Shown one piece after another: positions 25,167-35,431 of a stretch of 64,000 nucleotides of DNA. Position 1 is the stretch's first letter, and every line of letters begins with the position of its first letter. Location: NCBI GenBank assembly GCA_965261105.1, contig CBDHCM010000006.1:1054001-1118000 (forward strand), written 5' to 3'. This DNA comes from Aldehydirespirator sp965261105. Its GTDB lineage: Bacteria; Actinomycetota; Acidimicrobiia; Acidimicrobiales; Aldehydirespiratoraceae. Position numbers and translations under genes: made by a program. Below the pieces are notes generated by a model that worked only from the letters and a program-made list of their open reading frames with translations, was not told the DNA's origin and ran no database searches.

Positions 25167-26642
25167 GTGCACAGCAGCGTCGAGTCGCTCACAGACAACC
25201 GGGTCAAGCTGACCGTAGAGCTGGACGAGGCGGAGTTCGAGACCGAGGTCGAAGCGGCCTTCAAGCGCATCGCCCGCGAGGTGAGGATTCCCGGCTTTCG
25301 TCCCGGACGGGCCCCGCGCCGCCTGCTCGAGGCGCAGCTCGGGCACCAGACCGGGCGGGCGGAGGCACTGAGGTCCTCGCTGCCCGACTTCTACGCCCAA
25401 GCCGTCGTCTGGCACGACATCGACGTCATCGACGCTCCCAGCATCGAGATAACCGGGGGTTCGGAGTCTGGGCCGGTGTGCTTCGACGCCGTCGTCGACG
25501 TGCGCCCGGCCGTAGCGGTGTCGGGCTACGACCAGCTCAGCGTGCAGATTCCCAGCCCCGCCGTTGACGAGGCCGAGATCACCGGTGAGATCGACAGATT
25601 CCGCCGGCAGTTCGCGGAGCTGTCCCCCGTGAGCCGGGCCGCCATGGACGGAGACCATCTCACCATCGACATCACCGGCACGCTGGGAGGCGAGACCATC
25701 GACGGCCTCACAACCTCTGACTACGACTACGTGCTCGGAACCGGCGCCGTGGTCCCCGAGATCGATGAGAACCTGCGCGGCGCGGTGCCTGGAGACATCC
25801 TGGAGTTCGCGGCCTCCCATCCTGATCCCGACGAGGAGCGTCCGCTCAGCTTCCGGGTGCTCGTCAAGGAGGTGCAGGAGACCGTCCTGCCCGCTCTCGA
25901 CGACGAGTTCGTGTCGTCCAACACCGAATACGACGCCGTCGAGGAGTTCCGGGCGACGCTGGAGGCCGGGCAATCCAGGGCCAAGACGATGCACGCCGCG
26001 TCGGCTCGGCTGGAAGCCATCGCGGACGCCATCGCCGGCCTTGTCGCTGACGAAGTGCCCGAGGCCATGGTGGCGTCTGAGATCGAGACCCGGGTCGCGA
26101 GCATCACCAGGGACCTGGCCCAGCGGGGATATGAGCTGGACGACTACCTGGGCAGCATCGGCCAGTCCAGCGAGGAGTTCGAAGGCGGCTTGCGGCTCAG
26201 CGCAGACCGCAGCGTCAAGCTGGATCTCGCCCTGCGGGCCGTGGCCGCAGCCGAGGGGCTCGAAGCGGACGAGGACGCAGTCGACGCCGAACTGCGCCAA
26301 GCCGTGCTGGCGGCGTCGCGAAGCGGTTCCGCCGGCGATGGCGCCGAGGTGGACGCGGCTGCCGAAGCGACCCGGCTGCGCGAGGCACTGGCATCTGCGG
26401 GTCAACTGTCGGGCATGCGGTCCGAGATTGCCAAGCGGGCAGCCCTGGAGTGGATCACCGAGCGCGTCGAGCTCGTTGATCCCGACGGGGAAGTCATCGA
26501 TCCGGAGCTGTTGAGGCTGCCCGGACCCGAAGATGTCGGCGTGTCGGGCGAATCGCCCGAGGATGTCTCGGCCCCCGACGTTGACGATGACGACGGGAAC
26601 CCGCAGGATGTAGTCGCCGATCAATCACAGGACGCCCCATGA
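25167..26642 (+). CDS. tig: Trigger factor
   Basis: The ribosome-associated chaperone and peptidyl-prolyl isomerase. The 491 residues have an N-terminal ribosome-binding domain with the signature IPGFRPGRAPRRLLEAQLG (usually GFRxGKxP), a PPIase domain from about 150 (DGDHLTIDITGTLGGE) and a C-terminal helical arm. The acidic tail (about 455-491) is disordered. I chose the GTG at 25167 because the product then starts HSSVESLTDNRVKLTV as expected and a TACACT box sits 7 nt upstream. It is coupled to clpP by ATGA overlap. Confidence 0.93.
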   Translation: MHSSVESLTDNRVKLTVELDEAEFETEVEAAFKRIAREVRIPGFRPGRAPRRLLEAQLGHQTGRAEALRSSLPDFYAQAVVWHDIDVIDAPSIEITGGSESGPVCFDAVVDVRPAVAVSGYDQLSVQIPSPAVDEAEITGEIDRFRRQFAELSPVSRAAMDGDHLTIDITGTLGGETIDGLTTSDYDYVLGTGAVVPEIDENLRGAVPGDILEFAASHPDPDEERPLSFRVLVKEVQETVLPALDDEFVSSNTEYDAVEEFRATLEAGQSRAKTMHAASARLEAIADAIAGLVADEVPEAMVASEIETRVASITRDLAQRGYELDDYLGSIGQSSEEFEGGLRLSADRSVKLDLALRAVAAAEGLEADEDAVDAELRQAVLAASRSGSAGDGAEVDAAAEATRLREALASAGQLSGMRSEIAKRAALEWITERVELVDPDGEVIDPELLRLPGPEDVGVSGESPEDVSAPDVDDDDGNPQDVVADQSQDAP

Positions 26643-27280
26643 GCCTCATCAACCCTCGCAACTACCTGGTGCCGACCGTGGTGGAGCAGACCAACCGCGG
26701 CGAGCGCGCCTTCGACCTGTACAGCCGGCTGCTCAAGGAGAACATTGTCTTCTTGGGCACGCCCATAGACGACGTGGTGGCGAACCTGATCTGCGCTCAG
26801 CTCCTGCACCTTGAATCGGAGGATCCCGACAAGGACATCAACCTCTACATCAACAGCCCCGGCGGAGACATCAACTCATTGTTCGCGATCTACGACACGA
26901 TGCAGTACATCAAGCCCGACATCACCACGATCTGCTTCGGTCAGGCTGCGTCGGCGGCCGCGGTGCTGCTGGCTGCCGGGGCGAAGGGCAAGCGTCTGGC
27001 CCTGCGCCACGCCAGGATCCTGCTCCATCAGCCCTATGCCGGCGCCCACGGGGATGCCAGCGACATCGAGCGGATCGCAATCGAGGTGGCACGGCTCAAG
27101 GAGTGCCTCGAGGAGGTGCTCTCGACGCACACCGGGCAGCCCATCGAGCGGATCGCCGCCGACACCGACCGCGACTTCGTAATGACCGCCGAGCAGGCCA
27201 GGGACTACGGAATCATCGACGAGGTGATCGAAGAGCGTAATGTGGTCGACAACAGCAGCGCCATAAGAGCGATCAGCTGA
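26639..27280 (+). CDS. clpP: ATP-dependent Clp protease proteolytic subunit
   Basis: A serine peptidase forming a tetradecameric barrel with ClpX. In the 213 residues the nucleophilic Ser lies in CFGQAASAAAVLLAAG, the His in ARILLHQPY and the Asp in the downstream DRDFVMTAEQARDYG region. The ATG overlaps the trigger factor stop. Actinobacteria normally carry a second clpP; only one is seen here. Confidence 0.95.
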   Translation: MSLINPRNYLVPTVVEQTNRGERAFDLYSRLLKENIVFLGTPIDDVVANLICAQLLHLESEDPDKDINLYINSPGGDINSLFAIYDTMQYIKPDITTICFGQAASAAAVLLAAGAKGKRLALRHARILLHQPYAGAHGDASDIERIAIEVARLKECLEEVLSTHTGQPIERIAADTDRDFVMTAEQARDYGIIDEVIEERNVVDNSSAIRAIS

Positions 27281-27301
27281 CGCCAGGAGGGAGACGACCG
27301 C

Positions 27302-28544
<1,243 letters not shown>

Positions 28545-28570
<26 letters not shown>

Positions 28571-29888
28571 GCGCCGCGGGCACCCGCTCGTGGACTACGG
28601 CGCGGCTCTAGACCATCTCGACACCCTGATCAACTACGAGTCCAGGCCTCGCGCCGGCCGTGTGCACGGCCTGAGCCTCCAGTCGATGCAGCGCCTGGCT
28701 TGGGCCATGGGAGACCCGCAGCACCTCTACCGGGTGATCCACGTGACGGGCACCAACGGCAAGGGATCCACGGTGCGGGTCACGACCCGGCTGCTGCAGG
28801 CCATGGGCCTGCGAGTCGGCGCCTACACAAGTCCGCACCTCGTGGCGCCAACCGAGCGCATATCGGTCGACTCCGAGCCCATGGACCCTGAGGCCTTCGG
28901 TGCGGCGATCGGCGACGTGGCCCGCTTCACTGCCCACCTGCAGCTGCAGGCCACCTGGTTCGAGACCGTGACGGCGGCCGCACTGCAGCACTTTGCCGAT
29001 GTGGCCGTGGACGTGGCCGTCGTCGAGGTGGGAATGCTGGGAAGGTTCGACGCCACCAACGTCGTCGACGCCGAGGTTGCGGTAGTCACCAACGTGGGGC
29101 TGGACCACACCGACGGTTTCGGTGACTGGCGGCTGGCGGTGGCTCGTGAGAAGGCGGGCATCGTGAAGCCCGAATCGACGATCGTCTTCGGCGAGAACGA
29201 CCCCGGCGTGCGCGACGTATTCCGAGCCGAGCCTCATGCGAGCATGCTGGAGCGCGGTGTCGACTTCGGGACCGACCGGGAGCGCCTGGCCATGGGCGGG
29301 TGGCTGGCTGACTTCCTCACCCCCTACGGGCGCCACCCCGACGTGCTGGTGGCCCTGCACGGCCGGCATCAGCTGGACAACGCCTCGTTGGCCGTGGCCA
29401 CCGCCGAGGCCTTCTTCGGGGCGCGCCTGCCCGACGACGTCGTGGACGAGGCCCTGGCCAGTGTGAGGGTTCCGGGGCGCTTCGAGATCGTGGGCCGCGA
29501 GCCCCTGGTCGTGCTCGACGGAGCGCACAACCCCGATGGCGCCCGCGCCGCCGCTGCCACCCTCAGAGAGGACTTCGCACCGTCCGGTCGATGCTTCCTG
29601 GTGGTGGGGATGCAGTCTGGGCGCGACATCGGCGGCGTGCTTGAGGGGCTCGAGGCCGACCGGGCCGAGCGGGTTCTGTGCTGCACCGCGCCGACGGCCC
29701 GGGGCATACCGGCGCCCGAGATCGCGGACGCGGCGGCCTCCCTCGGCGCGGCCGCTGAGGCTGTCACGGACGTGGGCGCGGCCCTCGACCGTGCCCTCGA
29801 GCTCGCGGGTCCCGCCGATGTAATCACCGTGACCGGCTCCTTCACCGTGATCGGTGCGGCCAAGACGGCGTTGGCGGGGGGCTCGTAA
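28545..29888 (+). CDS. folC: Folylpolyglutamate synthase / dihydrofolate synthase
   Basis: A Mur-ligase-like enzyme that adds glutamate to folates. The 447 residues contain the ATP-binding VTGTNGKGSTVRVT, the omega-loop region YTSPHLVAPTERIS, VEVGMLGRFDATNVV and the C-terminal VVLDGAHNPDGARAAA. It starts inside the 3' end of clpX, suggesting translational coupling. The order tig-clpP-clpX-folC-ndk is common in Gram-positive bacteria. Confidence 0.92.
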
Positions 29889-29939
29889 GTGCTCTTTCTC
29901 GTCTCGCTCTCACACCGCGGGAGCGTGGAGGAGTCCTTG

Positions 29940-29945
29940 TAGCAT
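29940..29945 (+). promoter_or_regulatory. -10 box of ndk (leaderless type)
   Basis: TAGCAT ends 7 nt before the ndk GTG at 29953. Confidence 0.45.
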
Positions 29946-29952
29946 CGCCGGT

Positions 29953-30360
29953 GTGGATCGCACGCTGGTCATTTGCAAGCCCGACGCAGTCGAGCGAGGC
30001 TTGGCGGGCGAGCTCGTGGGCCGGCTGGAGCGCAAGGGCTTGCGGCTGGTGGCCGCCGAGCTGCGGAACCTCGACCCCGACGTGCTCGCCCGCCACTACT
30101 GCGAGCACGTCGGCAAGGACTTCTACGACGATCTGGTTGCCTTCATGAGCCGGGGGCCCGCGCTGGTCGCTGTGGTGGAGGGGCCCGCAGACACGTGGCG
30201 CGTGGTGCGCGCCATGATGGGGGCTACCGACCCCATGAAGGCTGAACCGGGCACGATCCGGGGAGACTTCGCCACCATGGTCACCGAGAACCTCGTCCAC
30301 GGGAGCGACTCAGCAGATTCGGCCAGGCGTGAGGTGCAGGTGTTCTTTCCCGGCCTGTAG
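29953..30360 (+). CDS. ndk: Nucleoside diphosphate kinase
   Basis: Equilibrates nucleoside di- and triphosphates through a phospho-histidine. The 135 residues start MDRTLVICKPDAVERGL and end with the active-site His in TENLVHGSDSADSA. I chose GTG 29953 because it gives the family N-terminus and lies 7 nt after a TAGCAT box. About 145 bp without a gene follow before mreB; I see no clear terminator in that gap. Confidence 0.95.
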   Translation: MDRTLVICKPDAVERGLAGELVGRLERKGLRLVAAELRNLDPDVLARHYCEHVGKDFYDDLVAFMSRGPALVAVVEGPADTWRVVRAMMGATDPMKAEPGTIRGDFATMVTENLVHGSDSADSARREVQVFFPGL

Positions 30361-30505
30361 GGACGCGTGCACGTCAACTGCGCGCCGCGGAGGCGAGAAT
30401 CGATCCGGGTCCGGTGCGCGCCGGCGCTCGCCATCGTCTAGCCTCCCCTGAGGCGGGCGGCCGGAACCCATCGGCGCGTGATAACCTCCCGGAGCTGATC
30501 TAGGC

Positions 30506-31558
30506 ATGACAATGAGCACAGGGACCACGCATTCCGGGCTGGGGTGGGTCATTGGCCGCGACATGGCCTTGGATCTCGGCACCGCCAACACTGTCGTGTA
30601 CGTGCGCGGCGAGGGGATTGTGCTCAACGAGCCGTCGGTGGTGGCCGTGAACGCCCGCAGCCGCAAGGTGCTGGCCGTGGGTGCAGAAGCCAAGAGCATG
30701 ATCGGTCGTACGCCGGCGCACATTCAGGCCGTTCGCCCTCTCAAGGACGGCGTGATTGCCGACTTCGATATGTGCCAGGAGATGCTGCGCTTCTTCGTCG
30801 CGCGCGTCCATCAGAGGCGCTGGACCAAGCCGCGCATGGTCATCGCCGTGCCGTCGGGGATAACGGGCGTGGAGCAGCGGGCCGTGCAGGAGGCGGCCGA
30901 GTCTGCGGGCGCCCGCCGGCCGACCCACATCATCGAGGAGCCGATGGCGGCCGCGATCGGCACGGGGATGAAGGTGTGGGAGCCGACCGGGAACATGGTC
31001 GTCGACATCGGGGGCGGCACCACCGAGGTGGCCGTCATCTCGCTCGGAGGGATCGTGTCCAGCGAGTCCATCCGCGTGGGAGGGGACGAGTTCGATGACG
31101 CCATCGTTCAGTTCGTCAAGAAGGAGCACTCCCTGCTGATCGGGGAGCGCACCGCCGAGGAGATCAAGATCGTGCTCGGATCGGCCTATCCCCTGTCGCG
31201 AGAGGCTAGGGCCGAGATACGGGGCCGCGACCTTGTGAGCGGCCTGCCCCGAGTGGTGTCGATCACCACAGAGGACATCCGCGACGGCTTGGAGGAGTCG
31301 GTCGTCGCCATCTGCGACGCGGTGAGGAGCACGCTCGACCGCACTCCGCCGGAGTTGGCCGCCGACATCATGGAATCGGGCATCATGCTCGCGGGCGGAG
31401 GCGCCCTGCTGAGAAACCTAGACCAGCGGATAGCCAACGAGACCGGCATGCCGATCACCGTCGCGCTTGACCCGCTCCACGCCGTGGTGAGGGGCTGTGG
31501 TTACGTTCTTGAGAACTTGGACCAGCTGACTGGCGGGACCACCGCGGACGGCCTCTAG
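30506..31558 (+). CDS. mreB: Rod-shape-determining protein MreB
   Basis: A bacterial actin that organises lateral wall synthesis. The 350 residues contain the phosphate-1 motif MALDLGTANTVVYVRG, connect-1 HIIEEPMAAAIGTG, the phosphate-2 loop VVDIGGGTTEVAVIS and the adenosine motif MLAGGGALLRNLD. A GGAG 11 nt upstream supports ATG 30506; ATG 30512 is an alternative. It heads the elongasome operon through rodA, which implies a rod-shaped cell that elongates by lateral growth, unlike polar-growing mycobacteria that lack mreB. Confidence 0.96.
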   Translation: MTMSTGTTHSGLGWVIGRDMALDLGTANTVVYVRGEGIVLNEPSVVAVNARSRKVLAVGAEAKSMIGRTPAHIQAVRPLKDGVIADFDMCQEMLRFFVARVHQRRWTKPRMVIAVPSGITGVEQRAVQEAAESAGARRPTHIIEEPMAAAIGTGMKVWEPTGNMVVDIGGGTTEVAVISLGGIVSSESIRVGGDEFDDAIVQFVKKEHSLLIGERTAEEIKIVLGSAYPLSREARAEIRGRDLVSGLPRVVSITTEDIRDGLEESVVAICDAVRSTLDRTPPELAADIMESGIMLAGGGALLRNLDQRIANETGMPITVALDPLHAVVRGCGYVLENLDQLTGGTTADGL

Positions 31559-31567
31559 CGCTTGGCC

Positions 31568-32464
31568 ATGGCGGTCGCCCCGCGTAGCGGGCGGTCCCGC
31601 TACCGCCTAGCGCTGTTGATCCTCACCGCGGTCACGCTCCTAACCCTCGACTTCCGCGGCTACGGACCTTTGGAGACGGCCCAGAGCCGCGTGCGCGACG
31701 TTCTTGAGCCAGTGGTGTCCGCGGTCGCTGTCGTGCTCGGACCGGTGGCGGAGGTGTGGACGGTCATGTTCTCCTACAACGACCTCCGCTCCGAGAACGA
31801 CAGGCTCCGATCCGAGGTCGACAGACTCAGCAGCGCCGACATACGGGCCGCGGCGCGCCAGGACGCCCTCGACCGGCTCCTGGCCGCCACCGGGGTGATA
31901 TACGTCGACGACGTCGAGCAGATCACCGCCTCGGTGCTGCGCGACTCGGTCGGCAATTTCGACGACGACATCGTGTCGATCGACGTGGGACATCGCGATG
32001 GGGTGGCTCCGGGCATGGCGGTGGTCACCGCGGCCGGGCTCGTCGGAAGGGTCGAGACCGTCGACACCGCGCTGAGCACGGTCACCATGATCAGCAATCC
32101 AAACCTGGTGATCGGTGTGCGCCTGCTCGACACCGGCGATGTGGGGCTCGGTCACGGGATGGCCGGAGACCAGGCCAAGTTCGTGGTGGGCACCGGACTG
32201 CGCTGGCCCGAGACCGGGGACATCTCGGAGCTGCCGGGCATCGGGAGCTCGGTGGTCACCGCGGCCGGGAGCCGCTATCCCGCGAACATACCGGTGGGGC
32301 GGGTGGCTTCCGTCGAGCCGGCCGAGGCGGGGCTGGTGCAGCTGGTAACGGTTGACCTCGCCGCGGACGTGGACGATCTCGGCTATGTGACCGTGGTGCT
32401 GCAAACTCCCGTTGACCAGGCGCCGGTCGGCCCGGACTCGCCGTTCGTGGAGGAGTCGCCATGA
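31568..32464 (+). CDS. mreC: Rod-shape-determining protein MreC
   Basis: A membrane-anchored scaffold linking MreB to the wall synthases. The 298 residues have one transmembrane helix (about 14-30, LALLILTAVTLLTLDF), a coiled coil (about 75-110, NDLRSENDRLRSEVDRLSS) and the periplasmic double beta-barrel domain with VSIDVGHRDGVAPGMAVVT. The ATG at 31568 is preferred over a TTG 6 nt upstream. Its stop overlaps the mreD ATG. Confidence 0.9.
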   Translation: MAVAPRSGRSRYRLALLILTAVTLLTLDFRGYGPLETAQSRVRDVLEPVVSAVAVVLGPVAEVWTVMFSYNDLRSENDRLRSEVDRLSSADIRAAARQDALDRLLAATGVIYVDDVEQITASVLRDSVGNFDDDIVSIDVGHRDGVAPGMAVVTAAGLVGRVETVDTALSTVTMISNPNLVIGVRLLDTGDVGLGHGMAGDQAKFVVGTGLRWPETGDISELPGIGSSVVTAAGSRYPANIPVGRVASVEPAEAGLVQLVTVDLAADVDDLGYVTVVLQTPVDQAPVGPDSPFVEESP

Positions 32465-33129
32465 CCGCGCCTCGGCCGGCTGCCGCCGGGATGCGCCGGC
32501 GCCGTCTCGGTGCACACCGGCCGGCAGATCCCGACAGACACGCGCCTCGGCCGGCTGCCGCCGGGATGCGCCGGCGCCTCCTGTCGGTGCAAGAGAGCAT
32601 CTTTGCGGTCGCTCTGAGGCTGATCGCCGTGTACTTGGTGGCGCTGCTGCTGCAGCTGACGATCTTCGTGGAGGTGCGGGTGGCGGGCGTGGCTCCCGAA
32701 CTGCCGGCCCTGGTAGCCGTGTTGGCGGGGCTGCTGGCCGGCGTCCATCGGGGCCCGGCGATCGCGTTCGGGGCCGGGTTGATGTGGGACGTCTATCTGC
32801 CGACCCCGCTCGGGCTGGCTGCGGTCTCGTTCGCTCTCGTGGCCTTCGGGCTGGGCAGCATCACCGAGGACCTCTTCCACGACACCCGCACCCAGACGGG
32901 ACTGCTCTCCTTCGCGGGCACGGCGGCATCGGTGACGGCCTACGCGGTGCTCGGAGAGGTGCTCGGCCAGCGCGGCCTGCTCGACGACGACCTGCTTGCG
33001 GTCGTGCTTGTCTCGTCCGCGCTCAACGCGGTGTTGTCGCCGGCTGCGGCTCCCGCGATGCGGTGGGCCCTGCGGGGCGGCGGAGCTCGGACCCGGCCGC
33101 CGATGCGCCTTGTCCCGCGGCAGCCATGA
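32461..33129 (+). CDS. mreD: Rod-shape-determining protein MreD, with duplicated N-terminal leader
   Basis: An integral membrane component of the elongasome. From about residue 42 the protein has the expected five hydrophobic helices (SIFAVALRLIAVYLVALLLQ onward) and GLMWDVYLPTPLGL. The first 36 residues are unusual: they contain two copies of APRPAAAGMRRR spaced 25 residues apart, encoded by a DNA duplication. An ATG at 32566 (MRRRLLSVQESIF) could be the true or ancestral start; the ATGA overlap with mreC favours the annotated one. Confidence 0.8.
   Translation: MTAPRPAAAGMRRRRLGAHRPADPDRHAPRPAAAGMRRRLLSVQESIFAVALRLIAVYLVALLLQLTIFVEVRVAGVAPELPALVAVLAGLLAGVHRGPAIAFGAGLMWDVYLPTPLGLAAVSFALVAFGLGSITEDLFHDTRTQTGLLSFAGTAASVTAYAVLGEVLGQRGLLDDDLLAVVLVSSALNAVLSPAAAPAMRWALRGGGARTRPPMRLVPRQP
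32467..32578. repeat. Two 37-bp direct repeats inside the 5' end of mreD
   Basis: Identical 37-bp copies at 32467-32503 and 32542-32578 (core GGCCGGCTGCCGCCGGGATG) are spaced 75 bp, exactly 25 codons, so the reading frame is kept. Confidence 0.9.
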
Positions 33130-33139
33130 TTCCACGCTG

Positions 33140-35431
33140 ATGGCCGACAACGGTCCCGACGTCTACGAGCGCCAAGGCTTCCGGTTGTACGTCGTTGGCA
33201 TTGTGGCGGTCTGCCTGGTGGCGGCCCTGGTGGCGCGGCTCTGGTTTCTGCAGGTACTCGAGAGCGATGAATTTCAGACCGCCGCCTCCGCGAACATCTT
33301 GCGGGTGGTGTACGCCGAGGCGCCCCGGGGCCGCATCTTCGACACAGAGGGGCGGATCCTGGTGGACAACAGGGTGGTCCAGGTGGTGACGATCGACCGC
33401 TTGGCGTTCAGGGCTGCACTTGATGAGTCCGAGCAGCACGACGTGTTGCTCCAGATCGCGGAGATCGTCAGCCGCTCGGGCCGCCTGACCAAGGTAATCC
33501 ACATTGAGGAGCGGCTCGCGAGCCGGGAGTTCGGGCCGTTCGACAAGGTTCCGGTAGCCGTCGACATCAACCCTGACCTGCTGGTGTACTTGGGCGAGCG
33601 CCCGGACTTGTTCCCCGGGGTGTCCGTGGAGGAGCGCACGGTGCGCAGCTACCCCTACGGCGAGCTGGCTGCGCACCTGCTCGGCTATGTGGGGCCGCTG
33701 ACCGAGTCCGAGTTCCGGGCCGTGAGCGCGCAGGTCGACCCGACCGATCCGAACGCGAAGACGTACCAGCCCGGCGACGAGATCGGGAAGTCTGGTGTGG
33801 AGCGCGTATTCGAGAGCGAGTTGCGGGGAGTCCCCGGCGTGCGCGTCTTCGAGGTGAACCGGCTGGACGAGATCGTCAAGGTGCACCACGACAAGCATCG
33901 CCGGCCGATGCCCGGCAACGATGTGCACCTCACGATCGATCTTGACATCCAGAGCCTGGTAGAGCGAGAGCTGCGTCGGGGACTCGACGAGGCCCGGGAC
34001 CAGGAGCCGCCAGAGGACCCGGATGCCCCCCGCTTCGTGGCCTCGGCCGGGGCGGCGGTGGCGATCGACCCGCGCGACGGCTCAGTCCTGGCCATGGCGT
34101 CGTTCCCGACCTTCGATCCGCGAGAGTTCGTAAACGGCATATCGCAGCGGCTGTTCAACGACCTGACCGCAGAGGAGAACTACTCACCGATCCTCAACCG
34201 GGCCATCCAGGGCCTGTACGCACCCGGCTCCACCTTCAAGGTGGTCACCACCCACGCCGCGCTGGCCCAGGGCGTGATAGGCGAGGGCGCCGCCGCTCTG
34301 AGCGGTGTGGACGAGTTCTATCGCGACACCGGCACGTACCGCTATCCCTTCTGCCTGGAGGAGTCCGACACGTGCGTGTTCGAGAGCCCCTACTGCTGCG
34401 AGCGCGGCGTCGATCTGCGAGACGCCATCACGGTGTCGAGCGACACGTACTTCTACAGGCTTGGAGGCGAGGGCTTCTTCCAGCGACCCTCACCTCTCGA
34501 TGAGGGAATCCAGGAGTCGGCGCGGGCCTTCGGCCTCGGGTCCCACACCGGCATTCCGCTTCCGCACGAGCGTGCCGGTGTTGTGCCCGACCGGGATTAC
34601 TACGACTACCAGTTCGAGCAGGGTGTGTTCCTGCGCAGCGGCGCGCAGTGGTTCGCCGGAGACACCATCAACCTGGCCATCGGCCAGGGCAACCTCCTCG
34701 TCACGCCGCTTCAGATGGCCAACGTCTACGCCGTGATGGCCGGCGACGGCAAGGTCCACCAGCCCAACATCGCCACCAAGATCACCGACCGCGACGGTGA
34801 GGTCCTCGAGGAGTTCGGCCCGAGGCTCGTGCGCGAGCTCGAATGGAGCGCCGAGCTCTCCGGGCCGCTGCTCGACGGGCTCAACGGCGTGACGGCCTAC
34901 AACCTCCCGAGCAGCACCAACGACGAGGTGCTCTTGCGGGGAACGGCATACGAGGCGTTCAACCTTCCCGGCGAGGGTGGCGTCGACTTCCCGCTGAACG
35001 GGTGGCCGGTGGCGGGCAAGACCGGCACGGCGGAGAAGCTGGGCAAGGCGGACTTCGCCTGGTTCGCGGCGTTCGGACCGGCATCGTGGCCCGAGCGCGG
35101 CTTCCGCCACACACCCGAGGTCGTGGTGGCCCTGGTGTTGGAGGAGGCGGGCTTCGGCGGCGATGTGGCCGCGCCGGCCGTGGCCCGGATTCTCTATCCC
35201 ATCGCCACCGACACGGTGGAGAGGGCTCGCACGGCCAAGGAAGTGGACGCCTGCTACGGGGAGGTGAAGCTGCTGGTGGCGTTCCTGGAGGGCGTGCGCA
35301 CCGGCGAGATCAAGGTGGACGCCGACGGCGTCCCCATCTCCGAGAGGCGGCCCGTGCTGTCGCAGGAATGCGCTGAGCTTGTGGGAGGCGAGATCGCCGT
35401 GGAGCAGCGAGGACTGGACGCCCTGCTGTGA
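33140..35431 (+). CDS. mrdA: Penicillin-binding protein 2 (elongasome transpeptidase)
   Basis: The class B PBP crosslinking peptidoglycan during elongation. The 763 residues have an N-terminal transmembrane helix (about 18-36), the pedestal domain with EAPRGRIFDTEGRILVDN, and the transpeptidase domain with SxxK in APGSTFKVV, the SSDTYFY motif and KTG in AGKTGTAEK. An insertion of about 60 residues after the SxxK helix carries four cysteines (PFCLEESDTCVFESPYCCER), which could form disulfides outside the cell. The ATG lies 10 nt after the mreD stop. Confidence 0.93.
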   Translation: MADNGPDVYERQGFRLYVVGIVAVCLVAALVARLWFLQVLESDEFQTAASANILRVVYAEAPRGRIFDTEGRILVDNRVVQVVTIDRLAFRAALDESEQHDVLLQIAEIVSRSGRLTKVIHIEERLASREFGPFDKVPVAVDINPDLLVYLGERPDLFPGVSVEERTVRSYPYGELAAHLLGYVGPLTESEFRAVSAQVDPTDPNAKTYQPGDEIGKSGVERVFESELRGVPGVRVFEVNRLDEIVKVHHDKHRRPMPGNDVHLTIDLDIQSLVERELRRGLDEARDQEPPEDPDAPRFVASAGAAVAIDPRDGSVLAMASFPTFDPREFVNGISQRLFNDLTAEENYSPILNRAIQGLYAPGSTFKVVTTHAALAQGVIGEGAAALSGVDEFYRDTGTYRYPFCLEESDTCVFESPYCCERGVDLRDAITVSSDTYFYRLGGEGFFQRPSPLDEGIQESARAFGLGSHTGIPLPHERAGVVPDRDYYDYQFEQGVFLRSGAQWFAGDTINLAIGQGNLLVTPLQMANVYAVMAGDGKVHQPNIATKITDRDGEVLEEFGPRLVRELEWSAELSGPLLDGLNGVTAYNLPSSTNDEVLLRGTAYEAFNLPGEGGVDFPLNGWPVAGKTGTAEKLGKADFAWFAAFGPASWPERGFRHTPEVVVALVLEEAGFGGDVAAPAVARILYPIATDTVERARTAKEVDACYGEVKLLVAFLEGVRTGEIKVDADGVPISERRPVLSQECAELVGGEIAVEQRGLDALL

